Source of the DNA: GCA-2699445 sp032127075
GTDB lineage: Bacteria; Actinomycetota; Actinomycetes; S36-B12; GCA-2699445
NCBI GenBank assembly: GCA_032127075.1
Contig: JAQAZZ010000244.1
Location: forward strand, 1-22,459
Direction of reading: 5' to 3'
DNA: 22,459 bases
Position numbers and translations under genes: made by a program. Under the pieces are notes generated by a model. That model saw only the letters and a list, made by a program, of their open reading frames with translations. It was not told the DNA's origin and did not search any database. Of the stretch, positions 7,130 through 13,601 are shown piece by piece (positions within the stretch are counted from its first letter, which is position 1; each line of letters starts with the position of its first letter).

Positions 7130-7531
7130 GTGCCACTATCGGACCATGAGGCGCGTCTGCTTGAGCAGATGGAGCGTGCCCTCTATGCGGAGGACCCCAA
7201 GTTCGCCGACTCGCTGCGCAAATCACGCCGCGCCAACATGGATCGGCGGGGTGCCGCCCTCGGCTTCGGCGGAATCCTCCTCGGCTTGGGTCTGCTCGTG
7301 GCCGGAGTCGCGATGCCGTTCGTACCGCTCGGCCTGCTCGGTTTCTTCACCATGCTCGCCGGGGCATTCCTGACCTATCGCGCCGTGACGGCCAAATCCG
7401 CACCCGCCGCCGAAGCGGCTGCCGCCGGCGCACCCGCAGCCCCTCCCAAGGCCCCCAAGGCCACGGGCAACGGACTCATGAGCCGGCTCGAAGAGCGCTG
7501 GCAGCAGCGCAAGGACCGCGGGCAGTTCTGA
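7130..7531 (+). CDS. DUF3040 membrane protein
   Basis: The 133-residue product begins with PLSDHEARLLEQMERALYAEDPKFADSL, the N-terminal signature of actinobacterial DUF3040 proteins. An Arg-rich segment follows (about 30-40). Two adjacent membrane helices come next (about 41-61 and 64-84), then an Ala/Pro-rich linker and a basic tail (SRLEERWQQRKDRGQF). Function is unknown. The gene is a regular neighbour of mraZ and the dcw cluster in actinobacteria, including mycobacteria, so an envelope role is a fair guess. I chose GTG at 7130, 5 bp after GGAGGAGGT (7116-7124); the adjacent GTG at 7127 would be too close to it. Longer upstream starts are unlikely because family members begin at the PLSDHE motif. 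Confidence 0.88.
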   Translation: MPLSDHEARLLEQMERALYAEDPKFADSLRKSRRANMDRRGAALGFGGILLGLGLLVAGVAMPFVPLGLLGFFTMLAGAFLTYRAVTAKSAPAAEAAAAGAPAAPPKAPKATGNGLMSRLEERWQQRKDRGQF

Positions 7532-7830
7532 GCCGACCAGCCTCTGGTTGAATCATCGGCTCCTTCGGCTTGAGCCTCTGCTGGTGTTCCCGCGACAGTT
7601 CCCCTCCGAAGTCACCCGCGACAGTTCTGCGCGGCCATAGCTGGCGCATATCTCGCCGGAGTCCCGCGCGGGTCCCTGCCGCGCTCACGCCGAATCATGC
7701 GTCGGCCGTTGCCGGCCCGCGACTGCCCGGACCGGCACCGCACCCCCAACCCTGAGCCATGGCCGTGCGTTGCGGCGCGGGGCAACCACGCGGGCGACAT
7801 CCCCCTGCCCTCCTGACGAGCGATGGTGGA
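7532..7830 (+). other. gene-free stretch upstream of the mraZ control region
   Basis: About 300 bp with no supportable coding frame; short frames here lack family features and ribosome sites. It holds the hairpin candidate after DUF3040 and a 12-bp direct repeat, CCCGCGACAGTT, at 7589-7600 and 7615-7626. I see nothing else in it. A small RNA or extra upstream promoter cannot be excluded. Confidence 0.4.
7534..7550 (+). terminator. candidate terminator hairpin after DUF3040
   Basis: CGACCAG and CTGGTTG pair (seven pairs including one G-U) around a 3-nt loop, starting 3 bp after the DUF3040 stop. A T run is lacking, so this would be a short-stem actinobacterial type at best. A further weak stem (GGCTC/GAGCC, 7558-7576) follows. 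Confidence 0.35.
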
Positions 7831-7840
7831 TTGAGGTTGA
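7831..7840 (+). promoter_or_regulatory. TTGAGGTTGA element upstream of mraZ (putative FtsR-like half-site)
   Basis: TTGAGGTTGA here is identical to the right half of the element before ftsZ (22155-22164) and differs by one base from that before rsmH (8506-8515). It overlaps the -35 of the mraZ promoter. The left arm (CTCAA) present at the other two sites is absent here. Its role as a regulator site is an inference from recurrence at three dcw control regions. Confidence 0.45.
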
Positions 7841-7864
7841 CAGTGGGGGAATGTGGCATAAAGT
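7837..7864 (+). promoter_or_regulatory. mraZ (dcw operon) promoter
   Basis: A perfect -35 TTGACA (7837-7842) is followed after 16 bp by TAAAGT (7859-7864), which fits TANNNT. The predicted start is about 40 bp before the mraZ ATG. The region is overlapped by the TGG repeats and by a TTGAGGTTGA element, so it appears to be a regulated main promoter of the cluster. Confidence 0.65.
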
Positions 7865-7878
7865 GGAGGGGAGTGGAG
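7844..7878 (+). promoter_or_regulatory. MraZ operator: four TGGNN direct repeats at 10-bp period
   Basis: TGGGG (7844), TGGCA (7854), TGGAG (7864) and TGGAG (7874) start exactly 10 bp apart, each preceded by G and separated by 5 bp. MraZ of E. coli is known to bind TGGGN repeats separated by 5 bp in its own promoter, and other MraZ proteins use comparable GTGG repeats. The array spans the -10 element, so binding would repress. I infer autoregulation by the mraZ product encoded 35 bp downstream. Confidence 0.8.
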
Positions 7879-7884
7879 CACTGA

Positions 7885-7898
7885 GGTAGGGCGCTACC
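7885..7898 (+). other. short hairpin before the mraZ ribosome site
   Basis: GGTAG and CTACC pair around a 4-nt loop directly before the AGGAGGT of mraZ (7901-7907). It would lie in the mRNA leader. Any effect on translation is speculative. Confidence 0.3.
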
Positions 7899-7912
7899 CG
7901 AGGAGGTGGGTC

Positions 7913-8344
7913 ATGCTGCTGGGCACGCATACCCCCCGAATCGACGAAAAGGGCCGCCTCGTGCTTCCGGCGAAGTTCCGAGAGGAACTCAGCCCCGGCG
8001 TTGTTCTCACCAAGGGCCAAGACCGCTGTGTGGTCCTGTGGCCCGCCGACGAGTTCGAGAGCTACGCGGCTCGGCTGAACGAGGCGTCGCGGTCGAACTC
8101 CTCGGTGCGCTCGTACATGCGGGTGTTGTTCTCCAGTGCGTTCGACCAGAAGCCGGACAAGCAGGGCCGGATCTCGGTGCCGGCGGCATTGCGCGGGTAT
8201 GCGGCCCTGGATCGAGATGTGGTGATCGCCGGTAACGGCTCAACCGCCGAGATCTGGGACGAACCGGCGTGGGCGCAGTACTTGGCGACTCAAGAGCAGT
8301 CTTTCGCCGAAATCGGCGAGGAGGTGGTGCCCGGGCTGTTCTGA
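7913..8344 (+). CDS. mraZ: division/cell wall cluster transcriptional repressor MraZ
   Basis: The 143-residue product has two tandem SpoVT/AbrB-like swapped-hairpin repeats, each with the family DxKGR-type loop: DEKGRLVLPAKFR (D11-R23) and DKQGRISVPAALR (from D82). MraZ forms a ring-shaped oligomer that binds spaced TGG repeats in its own promoter and represses the dcw cluster. Length matches the family (about 143-152). AGGAGGT (7901-7907) lies 5 bp before the ATG. The N-terminal MLLGTHTPRID matches actinobacterial MraZ, so the start is firm. It is the first gene of the dcw cluster and is separated from rsmH by a 199-bp structured gap, which suggests separate tuning of the downstream genes. 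Confidence 0.97.
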   Translation: MLLGTHTPRIDEKGRLVLPAKFREELSPGVVLTKGQDRCVVLWPADEFESYAARLNEASRSNSSVRSYMRVLFSSAFDQKPDKQGRISVPAALRGYAALDRDVVIAGNGSTAEIWDEPAWAQYLATQEQSFAEIGEEVVPGLF

Positions 8345-8373
8345 CCGTGGCATGAGGTCTCTTTCCGCTGCGT

Positions 8374-8449
8374 CCTGTCGCCCTTCCCCTGCGACAGGCC
8401 CTGCGGGGCGACCACCCGGCTGAACCGACACACTTCCCCGGTGTCGGTT
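8374..8449 (+). terminator. hairpin pair between mraZ and rsmH (terminator or attenuator candidate)
   Basis: A perfect 8-bp stem, CCTGTCGC (8374-8381) with GCGACAGG (8391-8398), has a competing 7-bp alternative, GTCGCCC (8377-8383) with GGGCGAC (8406-8412); the two cannot form together. A third perfect 9-bp stem follows, AACCGACAC (8423-8431) with GTGTCGGTT (8441-8449), ending in TTTGTG. The last resembles an intrinsic terminator with a short T run. The set lies just after the mraZ stop and could reduce read-through or control it. Confidence 0.5.
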
Positions 8450-8490
8450 TGTGCGGGAAGGGGCCTGATGCCACGGTCGACAGCACGGAA

Positions 8491-8519
8491 AGCATGCATC
8501 TCAAGTTGAGATTGATGCT
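8491..8519 (+). promoter_or_regulatory. imperfect palindrome upstream of rsmH (putative FtsR-like operator)
   Basis: AGCATnnATCTCAA and TTGAGATnnATGCT form a 29-bp palindrome around one central G, with only two pairs mismatched. The core TCTCAAGTTGAG (8499-8510) is identical to a 12-mer upstream of ftsZ (22148-22159), and the match extends to 16 of 17 bases. It ends about 25 bp before the preferred rsmH ATG. Its dyad and position suit a dimeric regulator; assignment to a MerR-type FtsR is inference. Confidence 0.6.
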
Positions 8520-8543
8520 TTGCCCCGAGTCGAGGTGATGAAT

Positions 8544-9548
8544 ATGGACGAGTCCGCGCCGGATCGGCCCGATCCGGGCGAAGCAGCGGACGCGCACACC
8601 CCGGTGATGCTCGCCAGGACCGTGGGCCTGCTCGAGAGTGTGGCGGCTGCGGGTGCGGTGATCGTGGATTGCACCTTGGGGCTGGGTGGTCACAGCGAGG
8701 CGCTCCTGCGACAGCTGCCCGAGGTCAGGGTGCTGGGAATCGACCGCGATCCGCAGGCACTGGCGATGGCTGCGCACCGACTGGCACCCTACGGTGGGCG
8801 CTTCACCGCGGTCAGGGGCACTTTCGACGGTGCGGATGGCTTCCTCGACGCTGCGGGCATCGCCGCGCCGGCTGCGTATCTGTTCGATCTCGGCGTGTCT
8901 AGCCTGCAGTTGGACAGTGACGCGCGGGGGTTCGCCTACGCTCGTGACACCCCCTTGGACATGCGGATGGATCCCAGCAGTCCGATGAGTGCGGCGGATG
9001 TGGTGAACGGCTACAGCGCAGAGGAGTTGGCCCGAGTGTTCTCCCAGTACGGCGAGGAGCGCCATGCCAGGCGGATCGCTGCTGCTGTGGTGCGCCGCCG
9101 CCGTCTCGCGCCCATCCGCACCAGCGGCGGACTCACCGAAATCGTGGCTCAGGCGCTGCCGCCCGGGCCGCGCCGGTCCGGTCACCCCGCCAAACGTGTC
9201 TTCCAGGCCCTGCGCATCGAGGTCAACGACGAACTCGGGTCGCTGCGGGGCGCGCTGGCCGGCGCGATTCGACGTGTGGGAGTGGGCGGCCGGATCGTGG
9301 TGCTGTCCTACCATTCGCTGGAGGACCGCATCGTGAAGCGGATGTTCGCCAGCGGGACCCGGGTCACCGCCCCGCGGGGGCTGCCGGTTGTCCCCGTCGA
9401 GCACCAGCCCTTCCTCACGGCCCTCACCAGGGGAGCTGAGACAGCGGACGCCGATGAAGCGGCCGCCAACCCGCGGTCCCGGTCGGTCCGGCTGCGCGCC
9501 GTGGCCAAGTCGGCCCCGGTGCCGAACCACTGGCGGGAGGCAGCATGA
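8544..9548 (+). CDS. rsmH: 16S rRNA (cytosine(1402)-N(4))-methyltransferase RsmH
   Basis: With this start the protein has 334 residues. It shows the RsmH (MraW) series: HTPVML near the N terminus, the SAM-binding DCTLGLGGHSEALL (D42-L55), GIDRDPQAL (D67), FDLGVSSLQLD, the RGFAYARDTPLDMRMD region, HPAKRVFQALRIEVNDEL (from about 214) and SYHSLEDRIVKR (S255-R266). The enzyme methylates C1402 in the ribosomal P site. A TTG at 8520 and an ATG at 8538 are alternative starts; I prefer the ATG at 8544 because GAGG (8532-8535) lies 8 bp before it, while 8538 is too close and TTG has no ribosome site. The stop overlaps the next gene as ATGA. Confidence 0.95.
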   Translation: MDESAPDRPDPGEAADAHTPVMLARTVGLLESVAAAGAVIVDCTLGLGGHSEALLRQLPEVRVLGIDRDPQALAMAAHRLAPYGGRFTAVRGTFDGADGFLDAAGIAAPAAYLFDLGVSSLQLDSDARGFAYARDTPLDMRMDPSSPMSAADVVNGYSAEELARVFSQYGEERHARRIAAAVVRRRRLAPIRTSGGLTEIVAQALPPGPRRSGHPAKRVFQALRIEVNDELGSLRGALAGAIRRVGVGGRIVVLSYHSLEDRIVKRMFASGTRVTAPRGLPVVPVEHQPFLTALTRGAETADADEAAANPRSRSVRLRAVAKSAPVPNHWREAA

Positions 9549-10273
9549 CCGCAACAACGGCGCCCCCTGCGAGGCGCCGGACGGTACGGGTCCGGCCGCC
9601 GATGGACCCCGCCGAGACGGTGTCGCGGCCTGCCGGGCGCAGCCGCGCGGTCACCTCCCTGCCCTTCATCGCCCTGATCGCCTCGATCCTCGGCGGCGGA
9701 CTGCTCGCCCTGCTGATGGTGAACAACAGCCTCGCCGCCGGATCCTTCGCACAGGCCAGGCTTCGCGCCGAACAGGTGGCCCTCTTCGAGCAGGAACAGG
9801 CGCTTCGCCAAGAAGTGCAGCGCCTGTCGTCGCCTACCGTGCTGAGATCCACCGCCAAGCAGCTCGGCATGCTTCCCGCAGCCACCACGGCGTACATCGA
9901 CATCGGGTCCGGACGCATCCTGGGCAAGCCCACACCCGCCGGCGGCTCCGGCGACCCAGCGGCCGACCCAACGGCCGAGGCGGGCGCGGCCGAGGCGGTG
10001 GGCGGCCCCCTCGCCGCAGATGCGGGCGACCCGCTGGCCACCTCCGACCCCTCTGCCGCGGCAGACCCCACGGCCGATGGCGCAGGCACGGGGACGGAGG
10101 CCCCCGGTGGCGATGGAGCCGCTGCCGCCGACGCTGCCGCTGAGGCGCCGGCCGGTGCGGCGGCGATCCCGCCACCCGTTCCCGGGGACAATGGGGACGG
10201 CGCCGCGCTCGGCGGTTCCGAGCCGCTGTCCGCGTACGACCGCGCCGTGGTAACGGGCGGTGTCGACCGATGA
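9545..10273 (+). CDS. ftsL: FtsL-like septum formation protein with long Ala/Asp/Gly-rich tail
   Basis: The 242-residue protein has a basic N-terminal cytoplasmic part (1-36), one membrane helix (about 38-60) and a likely coiled coil (about 68-95, ARLRAEQVALFEQEQALRQEVQ). A short conserved part follows (RSTAKQLGMLP), as in FtsL/DivIC-type proteins. Residues 128-242 form a low-complexity tail rich in Ala, Gly, Pro, Asp and Glu, predicted outside the membrane. Classical FtsL is about 100-130 residues; mycobacterial FtsL also carries a long tail, so this is an elaborated form. It should help recruit and activate the FtsW-FtsI synthase with FtsQ and FtsB. Its ATG overlaps the rsmH stop and its stop overlaps the ftsI ATG, both as ATGA. 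Sequence identity of FtsL is low in general, so the name rests on topology and place. Confidence 0.82.
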   Translation: MTATTAPPARRRTVRVRPPMDPAETVSRPAGRSRAVTSLPFIALIASILGGGLLALLMVNNSLAAGSFAQARLRAEQVALFEQEQALRQEVQRLSSPTVLRSTAKQLGMLPAATTAYIDIGSGRILGKPTPAGGSGDPAADPTAEAGAAEAVGGPLAADAGDPLATSDPSAAADPTADGAGTGTEAPGGDGAAAADAAAEAPAGAAAIPPPVPGDNGDGAALGGSEPLSAYDRAVVTGGVDR

Positions 10274-12087
10274 CGACGCAGTCGCCCCCGCGGACAGACC
10301 CCGATCGGGACAGCCGACCGGCGCCGCCGGCCACCAGACCCTTCACCATGGCCAACTCCCGCCGCCGGGTGCAGCTCATGGTTCTGGCCTTCGCCATGGT
10401 CGCCAGCCTGTTCGCCGCGCGATTGGTCGAGCTGCAGGCGCTGCGGGCCCCGGAACTGGCCGCCGCGGCGCTGAAGCAGCGCATCGTGACCCAAGACATC
10501 CCCGCCACCCGCGGGGCCATCACGGACATCAACGGAACCCCGTTGGGCATGTCGGTCGAGGTCCGCGACATCACCGCCGACCAGACCCTGGTCGTCGACC
10601 CCGCACAGACCGCCGCCATCCTCGCGCCCATGCTGGACATGGAAGTGGCCGAACTGCAGCCACTGCTCACCGGGGAGCGACGGTTCATCTACCTGAAGAA
10701 GGCCACCGATCCACAGGTGTGGCGCGACATCCAGGAATGGAAGGCCAGCGAGGCCAACGACGCGGTGGTCCTTCAGGGCGTCTTCTCGGAGCGCCGCACG
10801 GTACGCGACTATCCCAACGGCCAGCTGGCCGCCACAGTCGTGGGGTTCACCAACTCCGAAGGCAACGGCGCGGTCGGGCTGGAGGCGGGTCTGAACGACA
10901 TCCTCTCGGGCACGCCGGGACGGGTCACCTACGAGCAGTCCGCGGGCGGGACGGAGATCCCCACCTCTGATGTGCAGCAGGTGGACCCCGTCAGCGGGAC
11001 GGACGTCGCCCTGACCATCGACGCGGACCTGCAATGGGCGGCGCAGAAAGCCGTGGCCGACCGGGTCAAGAGCTCCGGTTCGGACTTCGGCACGGCCATA
11101 GTGCTCGAGGTCGGTACCGGCCGCGTACTGGCGATGGCGTCGGCGCCCGGTTTCGATCCCCAGCGGCCGGACAAGGCCGAGCCGGAAGACTGGACCAACC
11201 GTCCAGTGACCTGGGCCATGGAACCTGGTTCCACGGCCAAGCTGATGACCATCGCCGGGGTGTTGGAAGAGGGCGCGATGAAGCCCCGCAGCCAAGTGGT
11301 GGTGCCCGGATCCCTCGCGCGCGGCGGGAAGGTGTTCAAGGACTCCCACGAGCACGGGACGCTCAACCTCACCCTCGCGGGGGTCCTGGCGGAATCCAGC
11401 AACATCGGCACGATCCTCGCCGCCGACGAGATCGGCGGCAGGAAGCTGTACAAGTACCTCAAGGACTTCGGGGTGGGTGAGCCGACAGGGCTGGAGTACC
11501 CCGGCGCGCAGACCGGCTACGTGCCGAGGGTGAAGGACTGGTCGGACACGTCGTTCCCGACCCTGGCCTTCGGGCAGGGCATGTCGATGACCGCGCTGCA
11601 GATCGCCAACGTGTTCGCCACGATCGGCAACGGCGGCGTCCCGGTGGAACCGCGCCTGGTGCATTCGTACACATCGCCCGACGGTGTCAGCCAGCACACC
11701 GAGGCCGTCGAGGGTGAGCGGGTCCTGTCGGAGGAGACCGCCGTCACCCTGCAGCGCATGATGCAGATGGTCGTGGGCGAAGGGGGCACTGCGGCCAACG
11801 CCGAGGTCCCCGGCTACATCGTCGGAGGCAAGACGGGCACCGCGCAGCGCTTCGATGAAGAATGCGGCTGCTACTCCGGCTACACGGCGAGCTTCGTCGG
11901 CATGGCCCCAGCCGACCAGCCGCGGCTCGTGGTCGGCGCCTGGTTCGACCACCCCCGGGGCGGCTACTACGGCTCCGAGATCGCGGCCCCCGTGGTGCAG
12001 CGGCTCCTCACACAGGCACTGGCTTCGCAGAACGTCCCTCCGACCGGCGGGAAACGGGCGAAGTTCCCGCTGAACTACGGCGGTTGA
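10270..12087 (+). CDS. ftsI: septal peptidoglycan transpeptidase FtsI (PBP3/PbpB class)
   Basis: Class B penicillin-binding protein of 605 residues. A cytoplasmic N-terminal segment (1-33) precedes one membrane helix (about 36-55). The pedestal domain (RGAITDINGTPL near 81, and GVFSERRTVRDYPNGQLAATVVGF) follows, then the transpeptidase domain. All three active-site motifs are present: S321-T-A-K324 in EPGSTAKLMTI, S376-S-N378 in AESSNIGT, and K521-T-G-T524 in GGKTGTAQRF. It crosslinks septal peptidoglycan in complex with FtsW, on the outer face of the membrane. No PASTA repeat is seen. A short cysteine pair lies just after the KTGT motif (EECGCYSGY), a place where other FtsI proteins also vary. 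Start and stop are set by the ATGA overlap with ftsL and the following murE. Confidence 0.97.
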   Translation: MTTQSPPRTDPDRDSRPAPPATRPFTMANSRRRVQLMVLAFAMVASLFAARLVELQALRAPELAAAALKQRIVTQDIPATRGAITDINGTPLGMSVEVRDITADQTLVVDPAQTAAILAPMLDMEVAELQPLLTGERRFIYLKKATDPQVWRDIQEWKASEANDAVVLQGVFSERRTVRDYPNGQLAATVVGFTNSEGNGAVGLEAGLNDILSGTPGRVTYEQSAGGTEIPTSDVQQVDPVSGTDVALTIDADLQWAAQKAVADRVKSSGSDFGTAIVLEVGTGRVLAMASAPGFDPQRPDKAEPEDWTNRPVTWAMEPGSTAKLMTIAGVLEEGAMKPRSQVVVPGSLARGGKVFKDSHEHGTLNLTLAGVLAESSNIGTILAADEIGGRKLYKYLKDFGVGEPTGLEYPGAQTGYVPRVKDWSDTSFPTLAFGQGMSMTALQIANVFATIGNGGVPVEPRLVHSYTSPDGVSQHTEAVEGERVLSEETAVTLQRMMQMVVGEGGTAANAEVPGYIVGGKTGTAQRFDEECGCYSGYTASFVGMAPADQPRLVVGAWFDHPRGGYYGSEIAAPVVQRLLTQALASQNVPPTGGKRAKFPLNYGG

Positions 12088-12092
12088 CGGCT

Positions 12093-13601
12093 GTGCTCCG
12101 GCGCCCGCTCGCGCCGATAGTCCGGCCACTGGCCGACGCGCCCCTGCCCGTCGGCTCGTTGCCCGGCTCGGCAGCGGCGACCACGGTGGCGGGAGTCACG
12201 CTCGACTCGCGGGACATCCATCCCGGGGACCTCTATGCCGCCCTTCCCGGCACGAAGACGCACGGGGCCCGGTTCGCCGTCGGCGCGATCGACGCCGGCG
12301 CTGCGGCCGTCCTCACCGACGCCGCCGGCGCCCGGCTCATCGGGGACACGGCCGCACCGGTGATCGTGGTCCCCGATCCCCGCGGGATCCTGGGGCGGTT
12401 GTCGGCGTGGGTCTACGGTGACCCGGCCGAGGACCTGCTCATCATCGGCGTCACCGGAACCAACGGCAAGACCACCCTGGCCCATCTGCTGGCATCGGGG
12501 CTGGAGGGGACGGGGCACATCACCGGCGTCATCGGGACCACTGGCATCCGCGTGGGCTCACAGACCATGCCCTCCGCGCGCACAACGCCCGAGGCCCCCG
12601 ACGTCCACGCCCTTCTGGCGATCATGCGGGAGCAGGGTGTGCAGGCGGTGGCCATGGAGGTCAGCAGCCATGCCCTGGTACTGGGTCGGGTGGACGGCAT
12701 CGTCTTCGACGTTGCGGTCTTCACCAACCTCACACAGGACCATCTCGACTTCCACGGCTCCATGGCCGAATACTTCGCCGCCAAAGCAGACCTCTTTACA
12801 GCACGCCGGGCCCGCCGCGCCGTGGTGTGTGTCGATGATGACTGGGGCAGGCGGCTGGCGGCCGGCAACGCCATCCCCACGACCACCTATGGCCTCGCCG
12901 GTTCCGCCGACTGGCAGCTGGCGGGGATCCGCGCCTCGGCCACCGGCGCCTGGCAGGCCACGGCCAGCGGCCCGGACGGGATCAACGTCCCGATCGCGTC
13001 GGGGTTGCCCGGCGGGTTCAACCAGAGCAATGCCCTGGGCGCGCTCGCGGCGCTCGCGGCAGCCGGCCAACCGCCCGCCGCGGCAGCGGCCGGGATCGGG
13101 TCCTGTCCGTGGGTGCCGGGCCGGATGGAACCGGTGGCTGCCGACGGATTCGCCGCGTTCGTGGACTACGCCCACACGCCCGACGCGGTGCAGCGGGCTA
13201 TCGAGGCCGCGCGCGGCTTCTGCACCGGCAGGGTGCTGGTGGCGCTGGGCTGCGGGGGCGACCGGGATCAGGGCAAGCGCCCGCTCATGGGTAGGGTCGC
13301 GGCCATGGGCGCAGATCTGCTGATCGTCACCGACGACAACCCCCGGTCGGAAGATCCTCGACAGATCCGCGCGCAGGTCCTCGCTGGGATAAGCGGCACA
13401 GCGGCCCGCGCCGAAGTGGTGGAGATGGGCGACCGCGCAGCTGCCATCCACGAACTCGTCGCCCGCGCGGAATCGGGAGACGCCGTGCTCGTTCTGGGGA
13501 AGGGCCACGAGACAGGCCAGGAGTCCCAGGGTGTGACCACTCCGTTCGACGACCGTGAGGTCCTTGCCGAGGCGATCCGGACTGCGGGGGCCGCTCGATG
13601 A
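12093..13601 (+). CDS. murE: UDP-MurNAc-L-Ala-D-Glu:diaminopimelate ligase MurE
   Basis: Cytoplasmic Mur ligase of 502 residues. The UDP-binding N-terminal domain (AAATTVAGVTLDSRDIHPGDLYAAL) is followed by the ATP site VTGTNGKTT (V120-T128). The conserved TTPEAPD, VAMEVSSHAL and NLTQDHLDFHGSM motifs follow, and K231 in EYFAAKADLF is the expected carbamylated lysine. D415-N-P-R418 in DDNPRSEDP is the signature of ligases that add diaminopimelate rather than lysine, so the peptide probably contains DAP (isomer not decided by this motif). The start is uncertain: the GTG at 12093 lies 5 bp after the ftsI stop; a TTG at 12084 overlapping it is possible. A clear ribosome site is absent, so translation probably depends on coupling to ftsI. 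The stop overlaps murF (ATGA). Confidence 0.95.
   Translation: MLRRPLAPIVRPLADAPLPVGSLPGSAAATTVAGVTLDSRDIHPGDLYAALPGTKTHGARFAVGAIDAGAAAVLTDAAGARLIGDTAAPVIVVPDPRGILGRLSAWVYGDPAEDLLIIGVTGTNGKTTLAHLLASGLEGTGHITGVIGTTGIRVGSQTMPSARTTPEAPDVHALLAIMREQGVQAVAMEVSSHALVLGRVDGIVFDVAVFTNLTQDHLDFHGSMAEYFAAKADLFTARRARRAVVCVDDDWGRRLAAGNAIPTTTYGLAGSADWQLAGIRASATGAWQATASGPDGINVPIASGLPGGFNQSNALGALAALAAAGQPPAAAAAGIGSCPWVPGRMEPVAADGFAAFVDYAHTPDAVQRAIEAARGFCTGRVLVALGCGGDRDQGKRPLMGRVAAMGADLLIVTDDNPRSEDPRQIRAQVLAGISGTAARAEVVEMGDRAAAIHELVARAESGDAVLVLGKGHETGQESQGVTTPFDDREVLAEAIRTAGAAR

Noticed and set aside
7589..7626. 12-bp direct repeat CCCGCGACAGTT, considered as attachment site or start of an array
   Set aside because: Only two copies 26 bp apart with no integrase or further repeats nearby; probably chance or local duplication.
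9424..12129. A very long antisense open frame (about 900 codons) on the minus strand opposite ftsL and ftsI
   Set aside because: High G+C at third positions makes stops rare on the opposite strand. The translation has no family motif, while both plus-strand genes show clear motifs.
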